A DNA stretch of 64,000 nucleotides from AE-B3B sp964543295 (GCA_964543295.1 CAZIXA010000011.1:1-64000), one strand, 5' to 3'; shown: positions 1-9,355, counted from the stretch's first letter. Translations and numbers: made by a program. The notes: generated by a model not told the origin, from the sequence alone.

Positions 1-82
1 CTGGGATATTATTTTTTAAGCCCAGGGCATGAACCTTTCCTACCCTTCCAGCTCCCATAAGGCATATCCTTAGCTTTTCCAT
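1..82 (-). CDS. Gfo/Idh/MocA-family oxidoreductase, N-terminus only
   Basis: Twenty-seven codons read leftward off the window edge from an ATG at 82. They give MEKLRICLMGAGRVGKVHAL and onward, which is the first beta strand and GxGxxGxxH NAD(P)-binding loop typical of Gfo/Idh/MocA sugar and inositol dehydrogenases. The family reversibly oxidises sugars or cyclitols with NAD(P). The gene follows an FGGY kinase on the same strand with a 37-base gap, so it is probably the next gene of that operon. The substrate cannot be told from this fragment. Confidence 0.7.
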   Translation of the reverse strand, partial: MEKLRICLMGAGRVGKVHALGLKNNIP

Positions 83-119
83 CTTTTTCCCCTTTGCTCT
101 TTTCAACTAAATAACATCT

Positions 120-1676
120 TTATATTCGAACTCTTGAAATTTTTACCACCTCACTAAATAGCTTATCCTGTGTTCTAATCAAATCTAGATATATCTTAGC
201 ATAATCACCATAATGCTTGTGATGTTTAGGTCTTGGATTTATCCGTGAAGTATTCTTTACAAACTTCCTGGAGGTAGATGTCAGATCATCGAAAATCCCA
301 ACAGCATATCCAGCTATAATTGCCGATCCTAAAACAGCTAATTCTTCCCTGCTAATTTTAGTATAAGAAAGCTCTAAAACATCTGCTTTAATTTGATTCC
401 AGAGATCACTCCTGGCTCCCCCGCCTATGACGGTTGCCTCTTTGAATGAAACAGCGGGAAAGAGCTCTTGAAGAATCTTAAAATAGTAAAGATATTCGTA
501 GGCAATTCCCTCCAAAATAGCTCTATAAAAATGTGCCTTAGTATGGCCCCAGCTAAATCCGAACCAGACTCCTCTTAGATTAGGATTACTTGGACATACC
601 CTACCTCCAAGGTGAGGAACAAATAAAAGCGAATCCGAACCAGGAGGAATTCTTGAGGCCTTTTCATCAAGAATAGAATATGTATTTATGCCTTTTTCCA
701 TAGCTTCTATCTTCTCCTCTTTACCAAATTCATCCCTGAACCATCGTAGGCATAACCCTCCCCCATTGATAAAGGCCAAAGAATACCATAAATTCGGCAC
801 TACTGCTCTCGAACAAAGGAAAGTTTTATTCTTTATATCCGGGATATATCTGTCCACACAACTCGCAAAACAGGACGCTGTCCCGGCAACATCTACTACC
901 CGTCCTATATCAACAATACTAGCTCCTAGAAAGCCCGCTGCCTGATCTCCTGCTCCAGCAGCCACAGGAATTCCTTCAATTAAACCAGAATCCCTTGCTG
1001 CTTTGGAAGTCAATTTACCTACTATATCCCAGGGTCGGACAATTCTCGGTAATTTCGAGGAAGGTACTTTAAAGACATCGCAAAGCTCTTCTGACCAGCT
1101 CATTTTTTCTGTATCGCTAAAACCACTAAAATGAATATAAGTATAATCTATAAAGGCTTCCTCTCCCCTTAATCCAGTCATCTTCCCTGCTACATAGCAT
1201 GCAGGAACAACGAATTTGTATATCCTGTCGAATACCTCTTTACGTTCCTTCTTCCACCATAAAATCTTGGGACCATGAGCATAAATAGGAGCACATCCAG
1301 TTTTTTCTAGAACTAAATTACCCGCCCTTTCCCTCATAAACTCAATATATGTCTCACATCTCGTATCCAGCCAGGAATCATAGCGAATAGCCGGCTTCCA
1401 CTCCCTATCAATACCTCCGATGCCAGACATCTGACCGTCAAAGGCGATTGCTGCTACATCCTTAGGGTTAATTTTACTTATTGTGACTGCTTCTTTGATG
1501 GTATTCACCGCTGACTGATAAAAATCATTCTGATCCTGTTCTACCCAGCCTGGCTTAGGATAATAAATTCTAGATTCTTCATAAGCGTCAGCGACCATTC
1601 TCCCTTCTGTGTCAAAAATAGCCGCTTTTGTTCCAGCCGTTCCAGTATCTACTCCAATAAGATAAGATTTAGACAA
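120..1676 (-). CDS. FGGY-family carbohydrate kinase (xylulokinase-like)
   Basis: ATP-dependent kinase for a ketose or polyol, 518 residues, the usual FGGY length. The N-terminal phosphate-binding segment is IGVDTGTAGTK (residues 7-17). The catalytic Asp lies in GAGDQ (Asp244). The second FGGY signature GGGARSDLWNQ starts near residue 418. The sugar-contact segment has DGQMSGIGG instead of the xylulokinase GQMHG, so the substrate may not be xylulose. It is read leftward and followed by a Gfo/Idh-type dehydrogenase. A broken Zn dehydrogenase lies 13 bases upstream. It is one of five FGGY paralogues in the window. Family assignment is firm; substrate is unknown. Confidence 0.9.
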   Translation of the reverse strand: MSKSYLIGVDTGTAGTKAAIFDTEGRMVADAYEESRIYYPKPGWVEQDQNDFYQSAVNTIKEAVTISKINPKDVAAIAFDGQMSGIGGIDREWKPAIRYDSWLDTRCETYIEFMRERAGNLVLEKTGCAPIYAHGPKILWWKKERKEVFDRIYKFVVPACYVAGKMTGLRGEEAFIDYTYIHFSGFSDTEKMSWSEELCDVFKVPSSKLPRIVRPWDIVGKLTSKAARDSGLIEGIPVAAGAGDQAAGFLGASIVDIGRVVDVAGTASCFASCVDRYIPDIKNKTFLCSRAVVPNLWYSLAFINGGGLCLRWFRDEFGKEEKIEAMEKGINTYSILDEKASRIPPGSDSLLFVPHLGGRVCPSNPNLRGVWFGFSWGHTKAHFYRAILEGIAYEYLYYFKILQELFPAVSFKEATVIGGGARSDLWNQIKADVLELSYTKISREELAVLGSAIIAGYAVGIFDDLTSTSRKFVKNTSRINPRPKHHKHYGDYAKIYLDLIRTQDKLFSEVVKISRVRI

Positions 1677-1689
1677 GAAATTTCCTCCC

Positions 1690-2175
1690 TTAAGGATATA
1701 TCATTATTTTTAACCCTTGCCTTGAATAAGATACCTCTACAGCTTCTTTAATTTGATCCAAAGAAAATTGATGAGTTATTACCTTAGATAAAGGAAGGTG
1801 CTTCGAGGCAATAATATTTACTACTTCACGGAATTGGATATTCGAAGCACCACTTGTACCAGTAACCAAAATATGTTTACGATGTAACAAATTGGAGGGA
1901 AAATCCTTGACCCATTCATTTTTTGGGAGACTACCAAAAAAGTTAACTCTTCCTCCAACAGCGGCAACCTCAATAGCTTGTCTCTGAGCATTAGCTACGG
2001 GTACAGCTACAACCGTTACATCTACTCCTTTCCCCCGCTTAAACTTCTGATTTTCTCTTCCCAGGATACTTTAGTGGGATCAACTACAGCATCAGCTCCA
2101 AATTTTTTTGCCAGATTACCCCCGAATTGAGAGACCTCACTTACCATTATTATGCTCGCTCCAAAAAAAACGGGC
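1690..2175 (-). pseudogene. Zn-dependent (MDR) alcohol dehydrogenase remnant, C-terminal half, frameshifted
   Basis: The minus strand encodes the C-terminal half of a medium-chain dehydrogenase. One frame gives the second half of the Rossmann fold (GASIIMVSEVSQF, then FGADAVVDPTKVSWEEKI) and runs into a stop near 2030. One frame away, the sequence continues as GVDVTVVAVP, VAAVGGRVNFFGSLP and the final ITHQFSLDQIKEAVEV. A single missing G near position 2035 would explain the break. The N-terminal catalytic domain with the zinc ligands is absent. It lies between two FGGY kinases, where intact clusters nearby carry a functional ADH, so it was probably the partner dehydrogenase of one of them. 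Confidence 0.75.
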
Positions 2176-2357
2176 AAGTATGTCTACAAGAAGAAAGAAA
2201 ACAAATGAACACGGTTTTTCCACTAAGATGTCGGTTAAAGCTTTCCCTCGTCTTATCTTAAGGTGGCATAGGGCAAGCTCTATCTACAAAAAGATCAAAA
2301 GCTATATCAAGTAGTCTTTTCGACCCCTCCTATACCTCCTTTAGGTTTTTAAAAAGA

Positions 2358-3905
2358 TTACTCCACTGTCCTGGAAGCGGTGTGGATAAGGTCCTGCACT
2401 CGATCGTAAAATTTGCTATAAACCTCAGAGTACAGCTTATCATAGAGCTGACTTTTCTCAGGGTCCGGCAAAAATCTTTTATCTACATGAACCATCGCCT
2501 CAACTGCCTGCTGAAAGCTGGAATATACCCTGCCCCCCTTTGCCGCACACATGGCTGCTCCCAGGGCAGTGGTCTCCACAGTTTTCAGAGTAGAGACCTC
2601 AACACCCAGTAGATCGGCAAATATCTGATTCCAGATAGAGCTTTTCGCTGACCCTCCGTACATTCTTATCCTGGTAATGGAAACCCCAGAACCTTTTTCC
2701 ATAAATTCTTTTTTACGTCGGGACTCAAAGGCAAGTCCTTCCAGAATAGCCCTTACAAGATGGGGTCTGCCATGGTCAAGGAGAAACCCGAAAATAACCC
2801 CTCTTGCTCTTAGATCCCAGTAAGGAGAGGCTGCACCAGAATAATAGGGAATTAACATAAGCCCGTTATTCCCGGGAGGAGCTTGAGTAGCCAGATTGTA
2901 GAGTCTATCCCAGAGATCTTTTTTTTCCTTTTCAGCCTCTTCAACTTCCTCTCTGGCAAAGTTATTCTTAAACCAGTTCATGAGAGCTGACCCTCCACTC
3001 CATATCGAGTCTTCCAGAAGCCAGTCCCCCGTGGGGCTGATCTCTATAAAATAGTTTAAATTAGGATCCAGTTTAAGCTCTTTCGCGTAAGCTTCCAGAG
3101 AACAGGAGGTTCCCCCATTTATAGCCAACATTCCCTGCTTATTAACCCCGGCTCCTAATGCTCCACAGGGTTGATCTCCAGCAGTGGTCACTACAGGAAG
3201 CCCTGAAGGAAGACCGGTAGAGTTTGAGGCTTCGCGGGTAATTTTCCCCACTACCTCCCCTCCAGGAAGAATCTCATCCACCCAGAGCTTAACCGGGATG
3301 TCAAAAAGATCAAGAATATCTTCAGCCCACTTAGTAGGAGAGGTCACATCTAAGCAGCCGGTCTGAATGGCAGAACTTGAGGCAGTAACTAGTTTTCCTG
3401 TTAGTTTGTAGATTATGTAGTCCTGGACGAGGAGAAATTTATAGGTTTTTCTGTAGATCTCCGGTTCATTTTCCTTAAGCCACATAGCCTTGTAGACTGT
3501 CCAGATACTGGGAAAATTTCCTGTGCGGGAGTAGATCTTCTCTCTCCCTATTTTTTCTCTTGCCCACTCATTTTGTCTCGTGCATCTTATATCATTCCAG
3601 AGAATAGCATTGCGAAGGGGTTCTATTTTCTCATTTACCGGGACAGTAGTGATTCTCTGGTGGGTTATACCTATGGCAACGATCTTTTCTCTGTCGATAT
3701 TTATCTGGTTTAGAGCCTCTTTTGTAGCTTGCTGGAAAGCCTGCCACCACCACTCTGCTTTTTGCTCCGCCCAGCCAAGTCGGGACTGGAGAAGAAGGTA
3801 AGAGGCTCTTCCCTCGCCTTGCCGGTTTCCCTCTTCATCAAAGACTATAACTTTGGTAGAGGTAGTGCCAACATCAACCCCTATCACGAAAACATTTTCT
3901 CTCAA
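2358..3905 (-). CDS. FGGY-family carbohydrate kinase (gluconokinase/xylulokinase-like)
   Basis: A 515-residue sugar kinase with complete FGGY architecture. The phosphate-binding motif is IGVDVGTTSTK near residue 8. The sugar-contact region reads ITHQRITTVPV. The catalytic Asp is in AGDQPCGALGAG (Asp244). The C-terminal ATPase motif is YGGSAKSSIWNQIFADLLG. The THQR motif resembles the TxQR of gluconokinase and glycerol kinase more than xylulokinase GQMHG. It sits alone between a broken ADH downstream and a cupin-like remnant upstream, so its pathway partners have been lost locally. Substrate assignment is open. Confidence 0.9.
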   Translation of the reverse strand: MRENVFVIGVDVGTTSTKVIVFDEEGNRQGEGRASYLLLQSRLGWAEQKAEWWWQAFQQATKEALNQINIDREKIVAIGITHQRITTVPVNEKIEPLRNAILWNDIRCTRQNEWAREKIGREKIYSRTGNFPSIWTVYKAMWLKENEPEIYRKTYKFLLVQDYIIYKLTGKLVTASSSAIQTGCLDVTSPTKWAEDILDLFDIPVKLWVDEILPGGEVVGKITREASNSTGLPSGLPVVTTAGDQPCGALGAGVNKQGMLAINGGTSCSLEAYAKELKLDPNLNYFIEISPTGDWLLEDSIWSGGSALMNWFKNNFAREEVEEAEKEKKDLWDRLYNLATQAPPGNNGLMLIPYYSGAASPYWDLRARGVIFGFLLDHGRPHLVRAILEGLAFESRRKKEFMEKGSGVSITRIRMYGGSAKSSIWNQIFADLLGVEVSTLKTVETTALGAAMCAAKGGRVYSSFQQAVEAMVHVDKRFLPDPEKSQLYDKLYSEVYSKFYDRVQDLIHTASRTVE

Positions 3906-3956
3906 ACTTTTCTCCTTAAACCCATCTAAACTTCAACAAAATTCCCGAATCTTTCT

Positions 3957-4378
3957 TTAAATAAACTCCTGGACTAACTTAGGACCTTTGCTGGTTCCCA
4001 ATCTGTCAGCACCAGGGATCACTTTCACGGAAAATACAGGACCAAAGGGTAGCTCTTCTAATTTTGCTGGTACCTCACGAATGCAAAGACACTTCATTAT
4101 CTTGGTACGTACTCTTTCCACTTCCCCCTTACCTGTTCCTTTTCGAAATGCAAGGAAACATTAGCCATTTTTTTGCAATATCCCCAAATCTCTCCCCCTC
4201 ACGGTACATACACCTATCTCTACCTTTCCGCCTTCAATATAAAATCCAGTTGATGTCCTCCAGAAATAGATAAATTCAGTTGGTACGAGTGCCTTATCAG
4301 GGTCTTGGGGCAGTTCTACCACCTGACCCCGTATTTTCTGAATACTTGAGATGTAAGAGGACGTATTTGTATTTTCAT
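3957..4378 (-). pseudogene. Frameshifted small protein, possibly ureidoglycolate-lyase/cupin-like
   Basis: A good start survives: TAGGAG lies seven bases before an ATG at 4378, giving MKIQIRPLTSQVFRKYG. This opening resembles ureidoglycolate lyase and related cupins (IRPLTxxxFxxYG). The frame then breaks; a shifted frame continues QVVELPQDPDKALVPTEF. A further shift gives YREGERFGDIAKKWLMF, and the original frame family ends with ELPFGPVFSVKVIPGADRLG and a TAA at 3957. At least two frameshifts are needed, so no intact protein is made. The family match is by eye on the N-terminus only. The C-terminal piece was not recognised. Confidence 0.45.
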
Positions 4379-4443
4379 TTCTTTCTCCTAGGATAAGTTT
4401 TGTCATAAGTAAAGAGCACTTGAATCTCGAATAATCAATGCTT

Positions 4444-5205
4444 TTACTGAGCAGTGTAGCCGCCATCGACAGACAAGATAGCTCCGGTAGCATAGGGAGA
4501 TTCATCGGAAGCCAGATAAAGAATTCCATAAGCGATTTCTTCTGGCTTTCCCAGTCTATTTGCCGGACGAACTCTTTCCAACTCTCGTCGAGCTCTTTCT
4601 GGATCAGCCTGTTTAGCTAAAGCTGAAGCTACCAAAGAGGTTTCCGTGGTTCCTGGGCAAACACAGTTCGCTCTTATATTTTGAGAGGCAAAATCCAGGG
4701 CTATGCTTTTGGTCAAAGAAATCAGTCCGGCCTTGGAGACGTTATAAGCGATCTGATTCTTGATAGCTACAATCCCGGCTTCTGAGGAGACATTAATTAC
4801 TACCCCGCCTCCCTTCTCAATCATTGGAGGAATGCAATATTTACAACAGAGAAAGGCTGCCCGCAAGTTTACCGCCATAATTCTGTCCCACTGTTCCTCA
4901 TTGGTATTGATTACATCTCCTTGGACATACAGTCCCGCATTATTAACTAAAATATTAATCTTTCCGTATACTTCTATTACTTTGGTTACCATAGACTTGA
5001 CCTGGGAAGGATCAGTTATATCGGTAAGTGCCAAAAGTGCTTCTTGCCCTTTCTCTCTGATCATATCAACCGTTTTCTGCCCTCTGTCTCTATCTATCTC
5101 CACGATAGCTACTTTTGCTCCTTCTTTTGAAAAAAGAAGAGCAGTTGCCCTTCCGATCCCGGAACCTGCTCCAGTAATAATAGCTACCTTATTTCTTAAT
5201 CTCAT
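4444..5205 (-). CDS. SDR-family oxidoreductase (3-oxoacyl-reductase/sugar-dehydrogenase type)
   Basis: A 253-residue classical short-chain dehydrogenase. The cofactor loop TGAGSGIG is at residues 11-18, NNAG near 88-91, the active-site Ser at 140/141, and Tyr154-x3-Lys158 in YNVSK. The C-terminus ends ILSVDGGYTAQ as in FabG-like enzymes. An acidic residue after beta-2 (VEIDRD) favours NAD. In this context a polyol or sugar dehydrogenase role is more likely than fatty-acid synthesis, but specificity cannot be read from the sequence. It is followed by the cupin-like remnant, and a GntR remnant lies upstream, probably the former regulator of this gene. Confidence 0.88.
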   Translation of the reverse strand: MRLRNKVAIITGAGSGIGRATALLFSKEGAKVAIVEIDRDRGQKTVDMIREKGQEALLALTDITDPSQVKSMVTKVIEVYGKINILVNNAGLYVQGDVINTNEEQWDRIMAVNLRAAFLCCKYCIPPMIEKGGGVVINVSSEAGIVAIKNQIAYNVSKAGLISLTKSIALDFASQNIRANCVCPGTTETSLVASALAKQADPERARRELERVRPANRLGKPEEIAYGILYLASDESPYATGAILSVDGGYTAQ

Positions 5206-5299
5206 CTTTTTTATTCGACTGTAAGTGGAGTGACTTACTGCTAAACCAGATAGATTAAATTACAAATTATTTACCTGTTCTATCTGAAAGAGAAACAGC

Positions 5300-5648
5300 T
5301 TATTTGGAAGGTATCCCCGACCAGAACGTGAAGTTCTCTCTATGAGGAGGCTTTCTTCTTTTCATCTCCTGGTAAAACCCATAGGTTCTCTGGACAAATT
5401 TTTCCTGCAGTTTGGGTTTGGCTACAAAAGTGCCCCTACCCTTCTCCTTATATACGATCCCATCCTGACATAGTTTATTCAAAGCCTGACGTACAACGGT
5501 TCGGCTGACTCTAAAAGTAGAACAAAGCTCAGCTTCTGAAGGAAGGGCATCCCCGGGTTTCCATTGACCATTCTCTACTTTTTCTCTGAGCGATTGCTCA
5601 AGCTGATAGTAATAGGGAATAGGTGATAAAGCTCGCTCAGGCAGGATT
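5300..5648 (-). pseudogene. GntR-family transcriptional regulator remnant
   Basis: The minus strand carries a clear GntR winged-helix domain: LSPIPYYYQLEQSLREKVE, then GDALPSEAELCSTFRVSRTV, then VRQALNKLCQDGIVYKEKGR and GTFVA. It is broken at both ends. There is an in-frame stop just before the domain and no start codon, and the reading ends about 25 residues into the linker without any UTRA or FCD effector domain. It was probably a HutC/UTRA-type sugar-responsive repressor, since the first linker residues fit. Its position directly upstream of the SDR gene suggests it once controlled that operon. Confidence 0.75.
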
Positions 5649-5697
5649 CAGAGTTATTTACAGAGTATTTAGCCTTTTACTTAACAGTAGCTACTTC

Positions 5698-6012
5698 TCA
5701 GGACTTAATATATGTCTGTGCCAGCTCTTTGGTCACCCTGAGTGGTTTAGTAAGAACTCTAAAGGGAAAGCTCAACACAAAGTGAGATGGATGTTTTTTC
5801 ATCTCTTCGGCCAGTCTTAAGGGCTTGGTTAAGGTTCTTCTTTCCCACTGGGAAAGTATAGATGAATAAAGCGATGCTTTAGATATTCTATATATGTGCC
5901 CGCAACTCTGACACTCGATCTTAACGATAGAATCCCCGATGTAGGTTATCAAAGTTGGGGCCTCACTCAAACACCAGCTACAGTGAAGAGTTGTCTTGAC
6001 TTCTTTGATCAT
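5698..6012 (-). CDS. Small Zn-ribbon protein of unknown function
   Basis: A 104-residue protein with two CxxC-type knuckles, Cys11-SW-Cys14 and Cys34-QS-Cys37, spaced as in a treble-clef or zinc-ribbon fold. The rest is basic, with two similar LTKPLR segments (about residues 60-66 and 86-92). The start is supported by AAGGAGG five bases before the ATG. It resembles small conserved proteins of thermophilic Firmicutes called bh protein; that link is from memory and uncertain. It lies between two remnant zones and appears intact. RNA or DNA binding is possible but not shown. Confidence 0.6.
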   Translation of the reverse strand: MIKEVKTTLHCSWCLSEAPTLITYIGDSIVKIECQSCGHIYRISKASLYSSILSQWERRTLTKPLRLAEEMKKHPSHFVLSFPFRVLTKPLRVTKELAQTYIKS

Positions 6013-6090
6013 GGTTTGCCTCCTTAATGTGGGTGAAAAAATCTTTTCCCATCATACTCATTTTATAATATTTTTATAAAATGTCGAGTC

Positions 6091-6452
6091 TTCAGAGCTA
6101 AGATGTCTCTACCCTATAAGCCTTTTTTGGATAGCCCAAGCATCAAAGATTCAAAAATCAAGACCTGACCCCCATAAGCTCCTTTATTCCGGCAATAACA
6201 TCTCTTTCATCAGATAAAAATGCCTTTTCCAAAACCGAAGATGAGGTTAAAGGCACCATCACCGGCAGAACATAAGGTTAGCCTCCTGTCTTCAAAGTAT
6301 CTTGAGGCCATTCCAGAGCCGACAGCCATACCCATGCTTCCTCCCACAATAGCATTTGCTCCAAGGTGACCCCTGCTAAAATCGGCTATATGCATTGATC
6401 CTCCTCTTCCCTTGCAGTAACCGGCTTCAAGGATGAAATATCTAGGGTACAT
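6091..6452 (-). pseudogene. Internally deleted duplicate of the fused E1 dehydrogenase gene
   Basis: This is a second, wrecked copy of the E1 gene at 14987-17350. Positions 6246-6428 match 16637-16819 without gaps and with about five mismatches by eye; they encode the GRGGSMHIADFSRGHLGANA region and the GDG thiamine-binding start. Positions 6176-6246 match 14996-15066, the E1-beta C-terminus, with one mismatch. About 1,570 bases between them are missing. A further match (6091-6113 with 14969-14991) covers the E1 stop region, then about 60 unrelated bases follow. The few mismatches point to a recent duplication or conversion followed by deletion. Confidence 0.9.
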
Positions 6453-6456
6453 GTAT

Positions 6457-6562
6457 CTAAAACAAAAATTTTTCGCTCAAATGAACATCTGACAATAAAC
6501 CTCCTTGGTGTCCCAAATCGTCTCCAGCCCACATAACTTGAATATATTTACCCACTGTACCT
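6457..6562 (-). pseudogene. UroD-like (MtaA-type) methyltransferase fragment
   Basis: A 34-codon stretch reads VGKYIQVMWAGDDLGHQGGL followed by LSDVHLS. This matches the IQxxxxGDDLGxQxGPxLSPELY segment of UroD/MtaA-like proteins, including the intact paralogue at 44565-45776 (IQIIQVGDDLGLQDGPQL). Nothing else of the gene remains, and it abuts the E1 duplicate. The match is short but the motif is characteristic. Confidence 0.55.
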
Positions 6563-6591
6563 AGCAGTACTTTATAAGTAGCACAAGCAAT

Positions 6592-7374
6592 TTACTGCAT
6601 CGTTCGACCCCCTGAGACATTTATAGCTTGCCCTGTCATATAATCTGCATCAGTTGAAGCCAAAAATGCAACTACCCCTGCAACATCTTCTGGAGTCTCT
6701 ATTCGACCTAAAGGAATTTCTTCAACATGTCTCTGTAAAGTTCTACCTTTAGGAACATTTGTTCTTTTTCCTATTTCCTCATCCACATAATCCCACATTT
6801 TCGTACCAACAATCCCTGGACAAACCGCATTTACATTTATTTTATAGGGGGCCAATTCTTTAGCTAACCCTCGAGTAAACCCTAATATTCCAGCTTTTGC
6901 GGCATTGTAAGAGACGAAAAAAACATTTCCACTTTTTCCAGCCGTAGAAGAGATATTTATGATTTTACCGCTTTTTTGTTTAATCATTACTTTAGCTATC
7001 GCTTTTGAACAAAGAAAAGTGCCTTTTAAATTTACATCAATCACAGCATTCCACTCCTTTTCCGTAAGCTCTATAATTGGCTTAACTATCACTAGCCCTG
7101 CGTTGTTAACGAGAACATTGATTTTTTTAAATTTACTTAGCGTCGCCTGAACCATCTGATTGACTTGGTTTTCGTTAACAACATCGACTTTTATTGGTAA
7201 AGTTTGGCAATTCAAAGTCTTTATCTCTTCCGCTACTTTGACAGCTCCTTTAATATTAATGTCAGCTACAACAACATTTGCCCTTTCTTTGGCTAAACGT
7301 AAAGCAATTGCTCGCCCGATTCCTCTGGCGGCTCCAGTAACTATTGCTACTTTATTTTTTAGATCTATTTCCAA
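6592..7374 (-). CDS. SDR-family oxidoreductase (polyol/sorbitol dehydrogenase-like)
   Basis: A 260-residue classical SDR. The cofactor loop TGAARGIG is at residues 13-20, Asp38 (VVADIN) favours NAD, NNAG is near residue 90, Ser142/143 is catalytic, and Tyr156-x3-Lys160 is YNAAK. The tail GQAINVSGGRTMQ is typical of sorbitol-6-phosphate or acetoin dehydrogenase-like members. It ends 12 bases downstream of the FGGY kinase at 7387-8931, on the same strand, so the two are likely co-transcribed. A ketose/polyol oxidoreductase feeding or draining that kinase is the simplest role; this is inferred from context. Confidence 0.88.
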   Translation of the reverse strand: MEIDLKNKVAIVTGAARGIGRAIALRLAKERANVVVADINIKGAVKVAEEIKTLNCQTLPIKVDVVNENQVNQMVQATLSKFKKINVLVNNAGLVIVKPIIELTEKEWNAVIDVNLKGTFLCSKAIAKVMIKQKSGKIINISSTAGKSGNVFFVSYNAAKAGILGFTRGLAKELAPYKINVNAVCPGIVGTKMWDYVDEEIGKRTNVPKGRTLQRHVEEIPLGRIETPEDVAGVVAFLASTDADYMTGQAINVSGGRTMQ

Positions 7375-7386
7375 AAGCTACCTCCA

Positions 7387-8931
7387 CTATTCCCCTTTTT
7401 CTTCACATATTTTTGCTAACTTATGAAAGTTTTCTTTTAGAGTAGGGTATAATTCGAGATAAATTTTAAAAAGCTTGGTATAGAATTCATGGGCTTTGGG
7501 ATCTGGCCGATGATGCATCGATATTTCGAGCCAGTCCTTAATTATCTCGTAGCGTCCAAAAACTCCCACTCCTACTCCAGCTACTAATGCATCGCCTACC
7601 GGTGCTCCTTGGACTTTCCCCATATAGATTGTGTCTACTCCCACGATATCACTTATTATCTGTCTCCATAATCTACTTTTAGCTCCTTCTTCTGCTATCC
7701 CCATTCGAGAAAGGACCTTTCTTCCCTGATTTTTTACTAATTCAATGTTCTGGCGAGCTCCAAAACCTATTGCCTCCATTACCGCTCTCATAAGATGCCC
7801 TCGTGTGTGAACAAAGGACAATCCAAACATAACTCCTCTCGCCTCAGGATCCCAAATTGGCGTCCTCTCACCCATAAAGTAAGGAAGTATGACCAGCCCA
7901 TCACTTCCTCGAGAAATTCTCTCTGCTTCCAAGTTCATAATATCATAAACATCCACCCCGAGTTCCTTTCCTGTAAAATACTCTATCTGGGCAAAGTTAT
8001 CCCTTACCCATCTATATACTCCTCCGCCAATTGAGACAGCTGCTGTCAAGTATTTTCTATTAGAATAAGCTGCATGAGCTAAGGACAGCATACCCGGGAT
8101 AAAAACAGGCTCATCATGAGCTACTCCCCAGCAGGCTGCTGTCCCTACGAAAAGCGAATTTTCTCCATCTTCAATTACTCCTGTAGAAAGCCAAGTGGCG
8201 CTTCCATCAACTGTTCCAGCAACTACTGGGGTTCCTTCCACCAATCCGGTAGTTCGTGCCGCTTCTTTACCTACTTTTCCTACCACTTTGTCGCAAGGAT
8301 ATAAATCAGGTAATTTTCCCACATCCAACCCAATTTCTTTAACCAAATCCTCATCCCATTTTTTCTTTCTAATGTCAAAGACAATCCCATCCGTGGAAGC
8401 ATTAGAGTAATCTGTCACAGCCTTTCCAGTCAATTTCATAAGGGGGTAATCCTTGGCATCTAGCATCTTATAAGCTTTCTTATATAATTCAAGTCGATTA
8501 TTTTTTTCCCACATCAATTTAGTAACTCCATAGTAAGGATCAATAGGGTTAGCACTTACTTCAAATATTCTCTTTTCTCCAATATTTTCCTTAAGCCATT
8601 GACTCTCTTTGATTGCACGTCTATCCATCCAAATATGTGCATTTTGCAAGGGGTTAAGGTCCTTATCCACCAAAATACAAGCTGGAGAAAGAGCACTCAG
8701 ACCCACACCTAAGATCTTTTGTGGATTGACCCTCGATTTATCAATAGAAGCCCTTATAGTTTCTGCTACAGCTCTCCAATATTGATCGGGTTCATGCTCA
8801 GCCCAACCTGCTCGAGGGATAATCAACGCATACTCTACATAATGGGAACCCAAGACTTTCCCTTTTGTATCCATAACCACTGCTTTTGTCCCCCCTGTTC
8901 CAATATCACAGCCAATTAAGTAACCCCTCAT
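7387..8931 (-). CDS. FGGY-family carbohydrate kinase (xylulokinase-like)
   Basis: A 514-residue kinase. The phosphate motif is IGCDIGTGGTK near residue 6. The catalytic Asp is in AGTVDGSATW (Asp242). The ATPase signature reads EEGAKSRLWRQIISDIVG, where the first two Gly of the usual GGGAKS are Glu. The sugar-contact segment is GLSALSPACILVD, which is unlike xylulokinase GQMHG, so the substrate may differ. The start is supported by AAAGGAG nine bases before the ATG. It is followed by an SDR dehydrogenase. Upstream lies a CUT1 ABC transporter operon on the same strand after a 424-base gap. Confidence 0.9.
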   Translation of the reverse strand: MRGYLIGCDIGTGGTKAVVMDTKGKVLGSHYVEYALIIPRAGWAEHEPDQYWRAVAETIRASIDKSRVNPQKILGVGLSALSPACILVDKDLNPLQNAHIWMDRRAIKESQWLKENIGEKRIFEVSANPIDPYYGVTKLMWEKNNRLELYKKAYKMLDAKDYPLMKLTGKAVTDYSNASTDGIVFDIRKKKWDEDLVKEIGLDVGKLPDLYPCDKVVGKVGKEAARTTGLVEGTPVVAGTVDGSATWLSTGVIEDGENSLFVGTAACWGVAHDEPVFIPGMLSLAHAAYSNRKYLTAAVSIGGGVYRWVRDNFAQIEYFTGKELGVDVYDIMNLEAERISRGSDGLVILPYFMGERTPIWDPEARGVMFGLSFVHTRGHLMRAVMEAIGFGARQNIELVKNQGRKVLSRMGIAEEGAKSRLWRQIISDIVGVDTIYMGKVQGAPVGDALVAGVGVGVFGRYEIIKDWLEISMHHRPDPKAHEFYTKLFKIYLELYPTLKENFHKLAKICEEKGE

Positions 8932-9355
8932 TGTTCTTCATCTCCTTTTTTTCCCATCATGCCTTTCACGAAATTCGGAAATTAGCTCTATTGCTATATT
9001 TCCGGGTATTCTATTTTTTCCTTTTGTCCCCCTCTATGAAAATCCTTGCCAGATAGGGGTTCCAAAAGTCAATTTTTCAATTTTCTTTAAAAACTATCCC
9101 TTTTTCAGAAGGATGGAGGGCAAGAATTTTTCTTGTCATATTTTGTGAAGATCTTTTATACAGAAGGCGACAAAATTTTAGTTTTGCTATTGGCTATTTC
9201 TAGCTGGGGAGCTCCCTACTTACTTCTTCGTTTCTCTCCTCGGTAGATCGCAATATAAACTCAGTGCCTCTTTTTTGCGCCCCGTGTTGGCGAAAAGTTG
9301 ATATCCGTTAACTCCTTAAGAAATTGCCTAAAACGCAAGGGGCAATTTGGAATCG
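8932..9355. other. Intergenic region between FGGY kinase and ABC permease
   Basis: No gene was found on either strand. The stretch is AT-rich in patches and includes the Shine-Dalgarno of the downstream kinase and a hairpin next to the permease stop (listed separately). A short palindrome, CAAGAATTTTTCTTG, occurs near 9123-9140 and GGGAGCTCCC near 9207-9216. A promoter for the kinase-SDR pair is expected here, but no convincing -35/-10 pair was seen. Confidence 0.4.
9321..9348 (-). terminator. Short hairpin just past the permease stop
   Basis: AAATTGCC at 9321-9328 pairs perfectly with GGCAATTT at 9341-9348 around a 12-base loop, eight bases beyond the stop of the CUT1 operon. The stem's 3' arm ends in TTT, but there is no long U-run, so it may be a weak terminator or an mRNA end stabiliser. 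Confidence 0.35.

Noticed and set aside
6060..6090. Promoter for the Zn-ribbon gene (TCGACA and TATAAA)
   Set aside because: The spacing of about 14 bases is too short and the -35 is imperfect.
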